Below are positions 33,901 to 44,300 of a stretch of 47,673 nucleotides of DNA, in pieces (position 1 is the first letter of the stretch; each line of letters begins with the position of its first letter). Made by a program: the position numbers and the translations under genes. This stretch comes from a virus. The notes under the pieces were generated by a model. The model saw nothing but the letters and a program-made list of their open reading frames with translations, ran no database searches and had not been told where the DNA came from. The stretch covers positions 1-47,673 of the IMG/VR virus record IMGVR_UViG_3300023184_000204, one strand, 5' to 3'.

Positions 33901-36900
33901 CATTGATGCTGTAGAGATACCTGTTGATTTATCAGTATTTTTATCAATCAATTGTGTTCCAGCTACATTTTGAATAACAAGTTTGTTATCTTTTTTACCA
34001 CCTGGATTAGTTACATCAGATAGACTGTTAAACAATGATTTTAAAAGTACTGAATGTTCAGTATAAGTATTGTTGTCATATGCTAAGTATCTCATATGTC
34101 TGAACAAACCATTTGGATCTGCTTCAGGATTTGTTAATTGTTGCCATGACTCAGCATGATTTAAGGAAGTCATTATTCTTGTAAAAGTATTATCCAAGAA
34201 ATGCTCCCATACTCTATTTCCTTCAGGGCTAATTGCACTAAAGTTAGAATACTTATCAGAAAATCTTACTTGGATATTAGCAAGCTCTTTGATTCTTGAA
34301 GAAGAGTCAAAAGCTTTACCTTTATCTAAGGAACTAGGTAATGAAGATTTTAAATACTCAATTGGATCTTTAAGAAATTTAGCTTTCTCAGGATCATTTA
34401 CATTATTAATATGCTCAAGAGTATCATAAATATGCTTGATTCCAAACTTATTAATGAAATTTGGGTCCGCTAACACACTAGCAATTGTTGGATTACTAGT
34501 ATCCATCATGAGCCCTAAAGCATTTAAGAATGAGACAACATTTTTAGGATTCAAGTTATTCTTGAAATCTTTAACTAATCCATTTAAGTCAAGTACTTTG
34601 TTTTCTGAAATGTATTTAGATTTAGATATAGTCTTAAAATTGATCTGCCAGTCTCTTAAAACTTTGCTTCTATCAAAGTCTGTTCTTTGAAGTCTTGCTT
34701 CTGCAAGAGTTTCTTTTTGACCTTTTTGAATATTTAAGTTTAACTGTACATATGATAATCTTGGTTTTTTAAGATCCTGCCAGAATTTAGTTTCAATAGT
34801 AAATTCACTTTTGTCAGCATAATCTTTTTCTGTTCCATCAGCATTCTTACTTCTGTCTGGTAAGTAAGATAACAACTGTAAAAATTCAGGGTTATCAATT
34901 ACACCATCTGCAAGTCTTTTATACATTTCCTCCTTATCAAAAGAACCAGCTGTAACTTTTGCAACCTTGCTCCACATTTCTCTCTCATCTAATAACACAG
35001 GAAGACCTGTTTGAGGATCTATTTCATACTCAACATTTAATTTTTTTGTACCATCATCATTGGTGGTAATAGTAAATTTATTTCTATCTATTTTGTATAT
35101 ACTAGATAGAATAGTTTTAGTTTCTTGACTGGCAGCTTCTCTTGAAGAGAAAATATTACCACCATCAAGTCTAACAATTCTAGAGTTATCAATATCAGTT
35201 GGATCTTCTTCTAACTCAATAAATTTATTTGCTAGTATTTTAAATTTAGAATTTTGTAAATGGAAAGCTACAACACCTTTTTGATCTTTACCATCAATGG
35301 TTTGCTTAATGTCTCCAAAATTATCTAGTAGTTTAGCTAAGAATGGCAATTGTGCTAAGTCTTCAGGTTCAATATCTTTACCTTCAGCAGCCCTAGTTGC
35401 AAGACTTGTTCTTACAGTATCTAACTTTTCAGATAGTTTCTTTTCTAATAACTGATAAAGGAATTCTCTATTAGTATTAGTTTGTAAAACTTTCACTGGT
35501 CCTGATGTTACACCAAACTTTTTATTGTAAGCATCAAAAACTTGTGGAATCATGCTATCTAAATAGTTTACAATTTTTAGTGACTCAGCAGAATCAAAAG
35601 GTTCATATTTAGTAGCCACATCTTTTACTGAAGCAATAGCTTTAGCTCTGTTTAATTGAGTAAACATCATGTTATCTGTAGAAGGTTGCATGTTTTGCAA
35701 TAACTTCGGTCTTTCAGATGCATAATATAAGTTATCAAACAATTCTTTTACTGAAGCAATGTCTCTTGGTCTTGTAGCTAACTCTTGTTTACTTACTTTA
35801 CCAAAGAGGTTCTGTAGGAACTGGTACATTCTTCTGAATACTTGACCCAAAAATCCTTTAGGAGTATCTTTCTTACCTTTGCTTCTAGCATAATCTCTAA
35901 AATCCTCAGCAATATCTTCTTCTATTTCAAAATAAGATTTATTGGCCCACTTTGATTGGCCCTTTAATTCTTCATATAATCTAATCTTTTCAGCTTTTGT
36001 TAAGAATAATTGAGAAAATCCGTGCCATGCTTCATGGTATAAATCCACAGCAGTACCACCATCACCTTCATAAAGAATAATACCTGTTCCTGTAAATGTT
36101 GCAAATGCATTTGAGTTAACTACTTCAGTAATTCTTTTAAGACTAATTAGATCTTTTGTACTTCCAGGTAAACGCTTTTCTTTTTCTTTATTTTCTTTAC
36201 TGTATTTATTTAATGGAGAGTTAGCCCACCAATCTTCTGCTTCTGCTTTGTCAGCTTCAGTAGTAAATACTTGATCTAAAATATCTAAATCTTTGCTTCT
36301 ATTGAAACCAGTAAGCTCATCTGGTGTAATATTTACACTAGGGTTACTTGCTACATTAAGACTAATAAGATCCGGATCAATTATCTCTTCAATTTCTTCT
36401 ATGGTCTCAACTTTTTTAGTAGCTCTTTTCTTTTGAACAACTTTAGCTTTTTCTTTAACTACAGTTTCAGCAGTAGTATTTTTTTGAACTTGAGTTGTTT
36501 TCTTAACTGGACGCTGAGTTTGTGTATCTACGGCAACTGGAAAGAATGCAGAATCATCTTCTGTAAATTCATCAGGAACAGCATATGCTAAATAAGGATT
36601 GAATCCTGCAACACTCTTTGCTGAATCAGCTTCATATTGCAAGTATGCAAATGGTAAAACTACAGTTTCAATATAGTTTTTTTCAACCGGTGTAATCTTA
36701 TTACCTGATATTTCATAATCAGTATAAGTCTTATCAACACCCATGTATTTAGCAGTAAGATTTACATTTGCTCCAATAGAACCTTTATCACCAAACTTAA
36801 TTGCTTGAGGTAAGTGTTGAGCAATTTTATCTCTTACAGCAGTAGTAAAAATTTCATCTCCTTCAAACTTCTCATTATTGATAGTTAAAGTAAGAGGTCC

Positions 36901-38340
36901 ATTTTTAGCTTTTTCTAAAAAGATATTATTCTGACTTGATTTGCGGGAGTTATTTAAAAATACTTCAAAGTATTCTATTCTTTTATCATCTGATAAAGGA
37001 ATACCTTTACTAGTAGCTTTACTTGTAATAACATCAGCCACCTTATCAGCAAGTGATTGATTAAAGTTACCTCTTTGAACATTCACAGGCATTTCAATTT
37101 CACCAAGAGCTTCTGTATTCTTCTTGATATAAAATTGATAAAATCCTTTATTTCTATCTCTACCTTTAGTAGATATAACTTTAACTTCTTTAATGTCTTC
37201 TTTAGTAAGTTTAATTGCTTTATTTAACTCTGCATTGATTTGTTTAGCTTTTGCTCTACTAACAATACCAAAACTACCACCAGTGATTTGAGTAACATAT
37301 GAAGCATTGTTATCTATAACATCCTTACGCATGTTATATACACCATTCATTGCTTTAGTTTGTTCTTTAAGAACTGTACCGGATGCTAAACCTAATCTTT
37401 CAGCAATCTTACTAGCAGCAACTAAGGTGTTCTTATACATCTTACCAGCTTTATGATAAATTGTGTAGAAAGCAGGTTTATTTTTGTTAAATGTATCTTC
37501 TAACAAATAAGGTTTTCTTATAAACTGATAAACAACAATACCATTTTCTTCATCAGTTATGTTACCATTTTTATCAAAATATATATAATTACCATCAGCA
37601 TCAGTAATAACTGCAAGAACTCCTCTATATGATTTTGCAGTTTCAGATTTATCTTTAGATAGTTTATATTTATCTTCAAGACTTTCTGAAAGCATCATTT
37701 TTAAAAACACTTCTGTATCATCAATCATTGGATTGTCTTGCTCAGCAGGTTTTTCTTTGACACTCTTTACAATTTTTTTAATTACTGTTTCAAAAACTTT
37801 TTTGTCTTCTGATGTTATATCCTCTTCTTCCTGTGTTTCTTTTTTAGAAGGATCTTTTTGGTCAGTAAACTGAAATGTTGTGACATTAGGAAACTCAATT
37901 TTTGCTTTGTCTCTTGCTTTTTCTAATTCAGAATTCTCAGGATCAGTAATTTCTAAGTTATCTAATTGAAAGTTTTGATGTTCTAATTCATCTTTTACTT
38001 CTTTTTTAGATTTTCTTCTTATAGGTTTAGTAACATATTTCTTAACATTCTTAATGTCATTAAATTCTGCTCTCAACTTCATTATATCTGAAGGATTAAA
38101 ATCAGTTTTAGCTAATATGTTATTTATTTCATCATCACCCTGAACAAAATGTATAGTAAGAGGAATGATTTGAGCATACTGTAAAGCTTTTTCTTCACCG
38201 GCTGCTTTCTCAATTCTTTGATATATATCTTTTATATATGCCTTTAAATCAAAACTTTCTGAAGGTTTAAGTCCAGAAAGTTTTTTATATGTTATTTTTC
38301 TTAAATCTGAAAGCTGAGTTTCATTTAGTGAACAAATCAT
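28000..38340 (-). CDS. Giant virion protein, 3,446 aa, containing YonO/crAss-type DNA-dependent RNA polymerase and a zincin
   Basis: Start at ATG 38340 is coupled to the upstream stop (TAATG); a TTG three codons earlier is the alternative. Polymerase core: DFDID (2262-2266) in AEIVAKSGGDFDIDKLTIFM, preceded by GVRIPVQGLNSMEFM, which parallels beta-prime NRAPTLHR ... NADFDGD. The three Asp residues bind catalytic magnesium in the crAss-like phage phi14:2 enzyme (known). Upstream is a zincin: HEAWH (769-773) with probable third ligand in EDIAEDF. Near the C-terminus VVGDMPGVDSQF (GDMPGVD at 3211-3217) and a YHTG end recall a SLOG-type Rossmann domain. The enzyme would enter the cell with DNA and transcribe early genes. 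Much of the chain is unassigned. Confidence 0.92.
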   Translation of the reverse strand: MICSLNETQLSDLRKITYKKLSGLKPSESFDLKAYIKDIYQRIEKAAGEEKALQYAQIIPLTIHFVQGDDEINNILAKTDFNPSDIMKLRAEFNDIKNVKKYVTKPIRRKSKKEVKDELEHQNFQLDNLEITDPENSELEKARDKAKIEFPNVTTFQFTDQKDPSKKETQEEEDITSEDKKVFETVIKKIVKSVKEKPAEQDNPMIDDTEVFLKMMLSESLEDKYKLSKDKSETAKSYRGVLAVITDADGNYIYFDKNGNITDEENGIVVYQFIRKPYLLEDTFNKNKPAFYTIYHKAGKMYKNTLVAASKIAERLGLASGTVLKEQTKAMNGVYNMRKDVIDNNASYVTQITGGSFGIVSRAKAKQINAELNKAIKLTKEDIKEVKVISTKGRDRNKGFYQFYIKKNTEALGEIEMPVNVQRGNFNQSLADKVADVITSKATSKGIPLSDDKRIEYFEVFLNNSRKSSQNNIFLEKAKNGPLTLTINNEKFEGDEIFTTAVRDKIAQHLPQAIKFGDKGSIGANVNLTAKYMGVDKTYTDYEISGNKITPVEKNYIETVVLPFAYLQYEADSAKSVAGFNPYLAYAVPDEFTEDDSAFFPVAVDTQTQRPVKKTTQVQKNTTAETVVKEKAKVVQKKRATKKVETIEEIEEIIDPDLISLNVASNPSVNITPDELTGFNRSKDLDILDQVFTTEADKAEAEDWWANSPLNKYSKENKEKEKRLPGSTKDLISLKRITEVVNSNAFATFTGTGIILYEGDGGTAVDLYHEAWHGFSQLFLTKAEKIRLYEELKGQSKWANKSYFEIEEDIAEDFRDYARSKGKKDTPKGFLGQVFRRMYQFLQNLFGKVSKQELATRPRDIASVKELFDNLYYASERPKLLQNMQPSTDNMMFTQLNRAKAIASVKDVATKYEPFDSAESLKIVNYLDSMIPQVFDAYNKKFGVTSGPVKVLQTNTNREFLYQLLEKKLSEKLDTVRTSLATRAAEGKDIEPEDLAQLPFLAKLLDNFGDIKQTIDGKDQKGVVAFHLQNSKFKILANKFIELEEDPTDIDNSRIVRLDGGNIFSSREAASQETKTILSSIYKIDRNKFTITTNDDGTKKLNVEYEIDPQTGLPVLLDEREMWSKVAKVTAGSFDKEEMYKRLADGVIDNPEFLQLLSYLPDRSKNADGTEKDYADKSEFTIETKFWQDLKKPRLSYVQLNLNIQKGQKETLAEARLQRTDFDRSKVLRDWQINFKTISKSKYISENKVLDLNGLVKDFKNNLNPKNVVSFLNALGLMMDTSNPTIASVLADPNFINKFGIKHIYDTLEHINNVNDPEKAKFLKDPIEYLKSSLPSSLDKGKAFDSSSRIKELANIQVRFSDKYSNFSAISPEGNRVWEHFLDNTFTRIMTSLNHAESWQQLTNPEADPNGLFRHMRYLAYDNNTYTEHSVLLKSLFNSLSDVTNPGGKKDNKLVIQNVAGTQLIDKNTDKSTGISTASMDATSKYLQEIHTMLMNGVEEFMRHASKQMSQGIVMKNGINTYGNKAAKNLYVDIEKFLPTTNSGEDYSFDILSGYLAGEVNRIFRFGSDVDKYSEFTGYTRPVKRKTGEIVMSGQALSAFEDVLSKDTQKKIYAIVDKAIATKNTDFDFSDIYEEDTTLALEIRKDVAKYFNELTKDLTDRLNKTKFIDPTLRSRIEDKGVELTVDESDTTLMKAYAYNSWIHKFETSILGYGDLALYNHAKEEFHKRNAGFGSGGLGFASDLKSRSFINQMTKLFEPNKKPFDGTLTTGIIRERVIDKSVYYDEYYDALVKEYTKRFGDKAKAEDLAKTALKEYKGMKIGDGQGHISFETYRILKELEGNWLPEQDELYKKLAKGEEVSVEDIIHYFPPYKLQYCGAIETTGLPLVSFHKFSLAPIIPGVAKKGTPLYDLNEKMIAENMDYVLFESGSKVGHLGNGDDIIAEDGNIIKDVSFTKNVIFTEFLKNQTEVNSEFKGKSIFSTQMRKMILDNLYENGVINSPNEEDVVSPLVKRYLDNVADYTELVKLELLEEIGFDETPDGGYKPRDKESIGKLLSLVRNNLENEESYSDEMINFIDALDSGELLHDLSLHPEALKIEKLLLSLINKRVIKQKVKGEPLVQVSSAFYENNLTESPNFKNATDADKKKWIGSNLLPTYHKMADGKTAAMKVMIALQGDYANLLNLEYNGQIIGDIKTLNKAIKDDEWLDANDGANRKAITLVGVRIPVQGLNSMEFMEVYEFLPAQAGNIIIPPAEIVAKSGGDFDIDKLTIFMTNIDTDGKLKERTYKNTEELKASLQNIKENKEESITKVFKQQKAGVENDLMNDIKEILELPQNFVSLITPNGTFLLKGIAEDLARDVMEFDPFKNYMTDTTIEPEEGKKIISATRVLEPLYNLYKHESNIVGKKTLGLGAVENTMNVLLNSIGALMPETYTNYKGESRSTNIGLRHNVRTVNGKERISLSNLYDVDNTNKIADIFSQAMNGWVDVEKDAWIFFIQGNYEVAPILLYLVKAGVPVKEAIYFVSQPLVREYVDEQRLAKSTFAEVLGKAPEQKSFVKYQAATNIVDKYFNPKVLPAKGKSITRFEVGREMFDNYMKDRKSKNFTEKEMLGLIRESKNTRSAKSSDLSLTMFLHYLDIEDQIKGITQIKMNANPDTNTKSVLSDIETSEGRLENLESNDELQPIISALMGDSIISSFFNNKLALSLAAPLFKLRYNSAIRTFIKGKDDSNELMENIKTTFGEDGRDNYLNTFRNDLVTYIFQNAIVKTDLKKGYMSYDAREIPAKEMLSDKFGAFVKTNKDGTKTLFYNLKNLQEEYNSKEWSNKAEEPNYYSQLGLHPLPANTFTIAKGNDAKAYARFVMEREYLRSVYPIAETEMEKAEYEEFLANRALDNTFNVNHMFRDPKNAFAIRVYDVITSNPKLANRFDILSKLQLNNNINDTMFNLELIDRDIDNIKANIYTKNLTDLADPVVLKTLAKDLSLSDQDITYISDLFSRLPLFAYMQSGINKTSANLVPYVSTTPFLNIMDSAVEDFTKLLADPGKAFRLLEDFYNKFNAQNSYYNKEKNRFKNYFTDIDFNKVGAGAATQKATQSSTSVEGFQGYKGNFEDKGKGTPQGDGKDKGMREVADGFVVEVSKATPSSSLTSLKTGSIIEQVGPKEQTSARSTKNLADEGTTIMLARNGSLKDKPLSKNTKDMIKFYHTDFNMEFVVGDMPGVDSQFIDYLQEIGAKFTIYHTGSTSRIQVKQSTQPATEAVEEQTNNLITTSDPNIFIFDDAKTKTAAYYRELTSSNSTVGFVYNASKHELDKNLTIGSQSFLKFVSPDTALPFITSFGTNARDRSDNFSNLAPENYQSIKNYFDRKIQELKDAKDLGSKIALPIEGIGNANKMPQELFVYLSKRLFEELGYLNPGSTMYKDITEILNNKQGISDDEILASLGFESDPFNCV

Positions 38341-41300
38341 TATAAACAAGTTTTTGAGTTATCTTCTAAGTTTTTGAATAAATCATCTTCATTTGATTCT
38401 TTTGCTTCTTTATAATCAGAAGCTTCAGTTTCTTTATTTTCAAAGAATGTTTTAGCATCAGTTTTAGTTTGTTCTGAGGCATCAATAGTTTCTTGAGAAG
38501 GTTTTACAGTTTCCGGCATTACAGTTTCATTAGTAGGTTTAACAAAATTATTTTCAAGCTCATCTTCAGTTACTTCTTGAGTAACATCTCCGTACTTTAA
38601 TATAACAGAATTTTTATTAACTTTTACTATTTGTACAGGAGAATCTTGATTTGTAAAGTTACCAATATCTTGTAATATATCCCCCTTTTTCAAAGAAGCA
38701 ATGTTCACTTTTTCTTTTAATTCAAGAGATCTGTTTTCAAAAGCAATCTCAATTTTATCAAGTTTTAATTTATTATTTTTTCTATTTTTAATTAACTCTA
38801 TCTTTTTAAGATATAATGCTTTTAAGTCAGTAATATCAGCAAAAGCTTCAGTTGCTGCATTAACACCGGATTCTTCTGGTAATAAATTATCAAGTTCTTC
38901 TGAGGAAGAATTGACTATTTTTTTGAGTTCAGGGATTGAGATTTCTTTCTCTTGTCCTCCGCTTGTTTCTCCAGAAACAGTCTTTGTTTGTCCTCCGGTA
39001 GGGCTTTGAATCTCAGGTACACTAGTCCCGGATTGTACTTCTGACTCTGGTCCGAAGATTTCACTAAGTTCTTTTTCATATGGTTGTTCTTTAGCAATTC
39101 TGTTTTTAGCAGTTAAGTTAATTAAATTTAATTGATTGGTTAATTCATTTAATGCATTAATTTGTCTGTCAACAGCATCAAATCCTAAAGCATTATTTTC
39201 TACCATTAACATATTTTGATATGCTAACAGGTTCACTATTGTTTCATCAATCCAATTTTTAATTTTAGCAAGCTCTTTACCCTTTCCTTTAAATTCTGAT
39301 ATACCTTTTGCAAACAATACATTTAGCTCTTCAGGGAAGTTTTTCTCTAAGATAGTATCTAGTTCTTTTTCTACTTTAGGGGAAGCCTCGGAAAAAGAAG
39401 CTATTTGCTTTAATTCTTTTTGTGTATCAGCTGCGGTTTTACTTGCTCTGTTTTTTTGGAACTGGTTAGGTAATCTGTTTAATGCAAATATTACATCATT
39501 GCTATTACCACCTAATACAAATACTTTATCATCAGTAGATAATTTATTTCTTTGTTCTTGTAGTTCTTTTATTCTAGCTTGAGCTTTACCTATTCTTCTA
39601 ATAAATGATGCTTGAGAAAGTGTATTGATTGTTTGTTTAAGTTTTTTAATTTTATTACTTATTCCAACAAAGTCAGAACCATCATTTCTTTTTTGTTTTT
39701 CCAAATTTGCAATTTCATCATTAAGACTTTCAATTTCTGCCTTAGCAGCTTGCATTCTTTGTCTTTCAGAATTTACTTTTTTTGTTAAAGCAGAAATTGA
39801 TTGGTCAAGCTCATCTCTTTTTGCATCATTTTTAAAATAAACAAGTTGGGTTATCTCACCTAAAGCATTCCTTCCTACAGTATATCTTACTCCATTTATA
39901 ATTGCAATGTCTTCATTACCATTTTCAAACTTAGCATCTATAACAGTTCCTTTGATAATAGAAATTTGACCAATATTTTCAATTGGTGTTATTAAAGCTA
40001 AACCTGCATTAGTTAATTCAACACTACCATCAGTAATGTTTTTATTTTTTGAAAGAAGCGGATATATTTCTTTACCTTTTTGAGTCTTTTGTAAGTCCTC
40101 AATTTTTTTCTTGATTTCAGCAGCTAATTCAGGATCTCCAAATTCCCCTTCAGCAAGAGCCAAATCAGCAATTAGTCCTGTTTCTTCATTTCCTATTAAA
40201 GCTTCAGACATAGATTGTTCAAAACCTAAATCAACTTCTACACCATAGGTTCCATCATCTTGTAAAATTAAAGTACCAATCTTACCATTGTAAATCACTT
40301 GCTTACCTACATTATCTTTAAGTAATACTTTAGATGTATCAGAAGCATTTATTTGTAAACTTGGTTCAACTTTTACACCTTCTTCACCCGAAGTTTCTAT
40401 CTCTGCAGCAATTGCTGGTGTAGACAAAGTTATACCTTCAGCTTCTACATCAGGTAAGTATTCAAGTTCAAGTGTATTAAATAACTTAGCTGTGTTTGGA
40501 ACTAATGGTTCTAATGGTTTATCTTTATATTTTTCACCACCAACAGTTACTTCAGTAACATATGAAGAAGCATTCTTATCCAATCTAATTCTCATTGGGA
40601 ATAATGCAATCTTTGGAGTAACACCTGTCATATTGTGATACAAGTTTCTATAAATAGAAAGCTGAGCTCTATATGCAACATTCTTCCAGCTGGTTGGATT
40701 ATTAAAACCATTCCAAGATGTAGATGTTTTAATGTCTACAATCATGATCTCACCTTTAGTATTAATCAATACTAAATCTGTTTCACCAGAAACACCATTC
40801 TCTAATAAACTTTTATCAAATAGTTTAACATTATTAGTAAGTGGTAAATAACCTTTTGAATCTAAATCAGCTCTGAATCTTGTTACAATACCTCTTTCAC
40901 CAAACATTTGGTTAAAAGCAGATTCACTCATGATGTCTGAAATTTTAGTTTCTTTACCGTCAATTTCTACAGTGTCACTATATTTAAATGAAGCCCAGGT
41001 GCCTGTAGCAGCATCAATAGTAAAGAACTTTCTTGTAGCAGCATCTAGATTAGTACCAGCTTGAGCATTATTTGAAAATGATTCTTTTTCAATTAATTTT
41101 TTAAAGTTTTCTTCTGTTGTATCTTTTTCTAATGCAGCTCTAATTCTAGCTTTCTTTTGCTCATTATTAAACTGTTTATAGTTTGTTCTTGCAAGTTCAG
41201 TAAATAGTTTCCATGCTTTATCAAATGCATCTACATCACCTTTTTTAACTGCAAGATTATATTCAGAAAAGAATGCTTTTACAATCTCTTCTACATACTC

Positions 41301-44300
41301 ATTATCATAACCTGGTTTTTTTGTACCCGGTACTTTAGAAGCAATAGAATCAGAAATTGTTGTTGCTCTAGTAGTAAGTTTGCTATCCGGATCATCTGCA
41401 AACTTTCTACCTATCTTGTTACCATCTTCATCAAATACATCAACTAATTCATCTTGTCTAGCTGCAACACCTTTCTTAAAACTTTCTAATACTTTTTCTG
41501 CTAAACTTACTGGTTGTAATGAGCCTTGTCTGTACTGTAGGAATGTTTTAAGTTTATCAATGTCTTCTCCTATTTCTTTAAGATCTTGTTCTGTAAGTTT
41601 TATTTCTTTATCTACCTGACCATTTTTATAAGTAGTGTAGATTTTAGTTTTAACTGCATTCTCTAGTTTGTCTATGATTGCATTTAAATTACTTATAGGA
41701 ATTGTTGCTTCTATCTTTAAATTCTTAGCAATTCTAGAAGTTAAAACAGGAGGTTCTTTCAAAGCTTTAGCTCTAGCTTCACCTTCTTCTCTAACTTTCT
41801 TATTGTATTCATTTAATAAAGATGCACCATCAGAACTTTCTAACCAGTTCTGTCTTAAATTAGAATATTTAATTACATCAGTATCTTGCAAGCTTGCTGG
41901 ATCTATATCAATAGACTCTAAATAAGCATCAAATTTTTCATTAACTTGATTTTGCAAATCTTGAGGATAAGCATCATAACCTATTTGTGCAGTAAAATCT
42001 TCTTGAGTTACTCTGTCTATGCCTTTTTCTTTAAACTCTGTTTCTAAATCAGCTTCAAACTTATCATATCTAGTGTTTATAGCACCAATTCTTTCTTCAT
42101 TAACTTTGAAAGATTTAGTATCACTAACACCAATTATCTCTAAAGGATTTTGTTTAAGAATATTATTTTGTTTTTCAATTTTTTGAGCAAGTAGTGTAGG
42201 AGATTTTTCAGTTAAAGCATATATGATATCAATTGTTCTATCAATAATACCAGGTTCAGAATCAGCATTAGGTCTTTTAAATTGACGGGATGCAATAGCA
42301 TTAATAACAGCACCATCTGTTTCTTCTTCTATTAATTGTAGTTCTTCTGCTGATAATAATTCATCAGCAAGTTCTGTAATTTTATTTGAATCTACAGGAT
42401 CATTACCAATTACTTCTAATAAAGTTTGAAGCTTAGTAATTTTTTCAGAAGCAAGTTTTTGATCCTCTTCTAATTGTTTATTTTTATTATAAGCTTCTTG
42501 ATTTTGAGCATATGCATCTTGTAATCCAACTCCTGTTTCATCTTTAAATGCTTGTTCAAAATCTTCATTAGCTTTATTTAATTCAGTAGATCTTTGTTGT
42601 TTTAATTCAGATAATCTATCTTCATATTTTTGTTGCAAGGTTGCAGGATCACCAGCTGCTCTTTGTTCAGATAGTTGAGCTGCTATTTGAAATAAATAAG
42701 CATACTCTTCATATAAAACACTATCTTGATTTATAATCATTTCTTTAGTTGTGTCTATAAAATAAGATGGTAAATAATTTGGATTATTACACCATTCAGC
42801 AAACTCATCTAAATCAACAAATATACCTTTAGAAGCTAAAGTATTTAATACTTCATTTTTTTCTACATCAGAGATTTCTTTATTTACAATTTCTTTATAA
42901 TATTCTTTTCTGTTATTATAAAGATCTTTCATCCAAGTGAAGTTTTTATTTAAATGATCATAAAAACCTTGAGGATCAGCCAACATGTTAACATATTTAG
43001 CCATTGCTGTGTTCTCATGTCTTAACAAATGAATGTCAAACAAAGAACCAAAAAGATCATCAATACCTCCATTATTGTCAAGCTCAGCTCTTAATTTTGC
43101 TTTTACTTGATCTACATCATCAAAAGATCCATCTTCTTTATTATTGATAGCTATAGCTTCAAGTACATCTTGAAAACTATCTAAATAATCTGTTACTCTT
43201 GAGTCACTAACATCACCATTTTCTTTAATGTTATTTAAAACTTCCATAAGATTTGCACCTGTAATATTTTCTTGGGCAGTATGAAATGTATTTAATGCAT
43301 TAAGTAATGTTCTTTTTCTATTGATTTCTTCAGCCAGTCTAGGATCATTTGTAGAAGCTGCAGAATCAATTTCTTCCATAAGGTAATTGATCTGAGCACT
43401 TAATTTATTAGCGTCAGATAAAATACTAAAATTACTAAAAGCACTATTTGTTAATGATTTAATTTTATTAGCCGAACCATATAACTTTTGTAGTCTGTTT
43501 AGTCCATCATCAAAACTGTTCTGTAGGAACACAAAGCTGTTTATTGATTCCAAATATGCTTGGTTATATATTTGTGCTACTTGATATTCTGGTGAACCTT
43601 CTTTATAGTTATTTAAATCAACAAAGTCTTTGAACTTATCTCTTGCATAATTAAATCTTGCTTCAGTTACTTTTGCAGAATTAATTGCTTTATCAATATT
43701 TTGTAAAGCTTTCTCTCCTTGTCCTTGTTCTAATGACCATGCTTCTTCTAGTTCTTCAGGAGACAATGTTTTGTAATCACCAAGATTTTTAACAAACATA
43801 TCAAAAGTTCCTGTTCTTAAAGCTGTAAGTACTGAACTTTGAAAAGCCTGGAATTCTAAATCTTTAGCATCTTTCTTAGTAACATTATCTGGATTATCTA
43901 CAGTTTTAGCTACTAACATTTGTGTAGAGTAATTACTCATTCTAGGATCAAAGAAATACTTAGCATTTTGATGCATGTTATTCAAAGAATTAACAATGTT
44001 ATCTGCTTGTGCTGATTTTTCTTTTACATACTGATCATATACACCTTTATCTTTGAACATTCTGCTGAAGTTCTTAGTACCAAACTTAAATAATTTACTT
44101 GGTCCTTCTAATAAACCCCCCATTAAGAAACCAGATGCAAATGTTTCTGCACCTTGTTCATTCATTTGTTTACCAAGTCCATCTAATAAAGCTCCAATAC
44201 TATACATATATCCTGATGAAGCTTTGCTATAATAACCATCAACAAATTGTTTTTCTGTTGCTGAAGCTAAAACTTCCTGACCAATTTCCTGAGCACCTTC

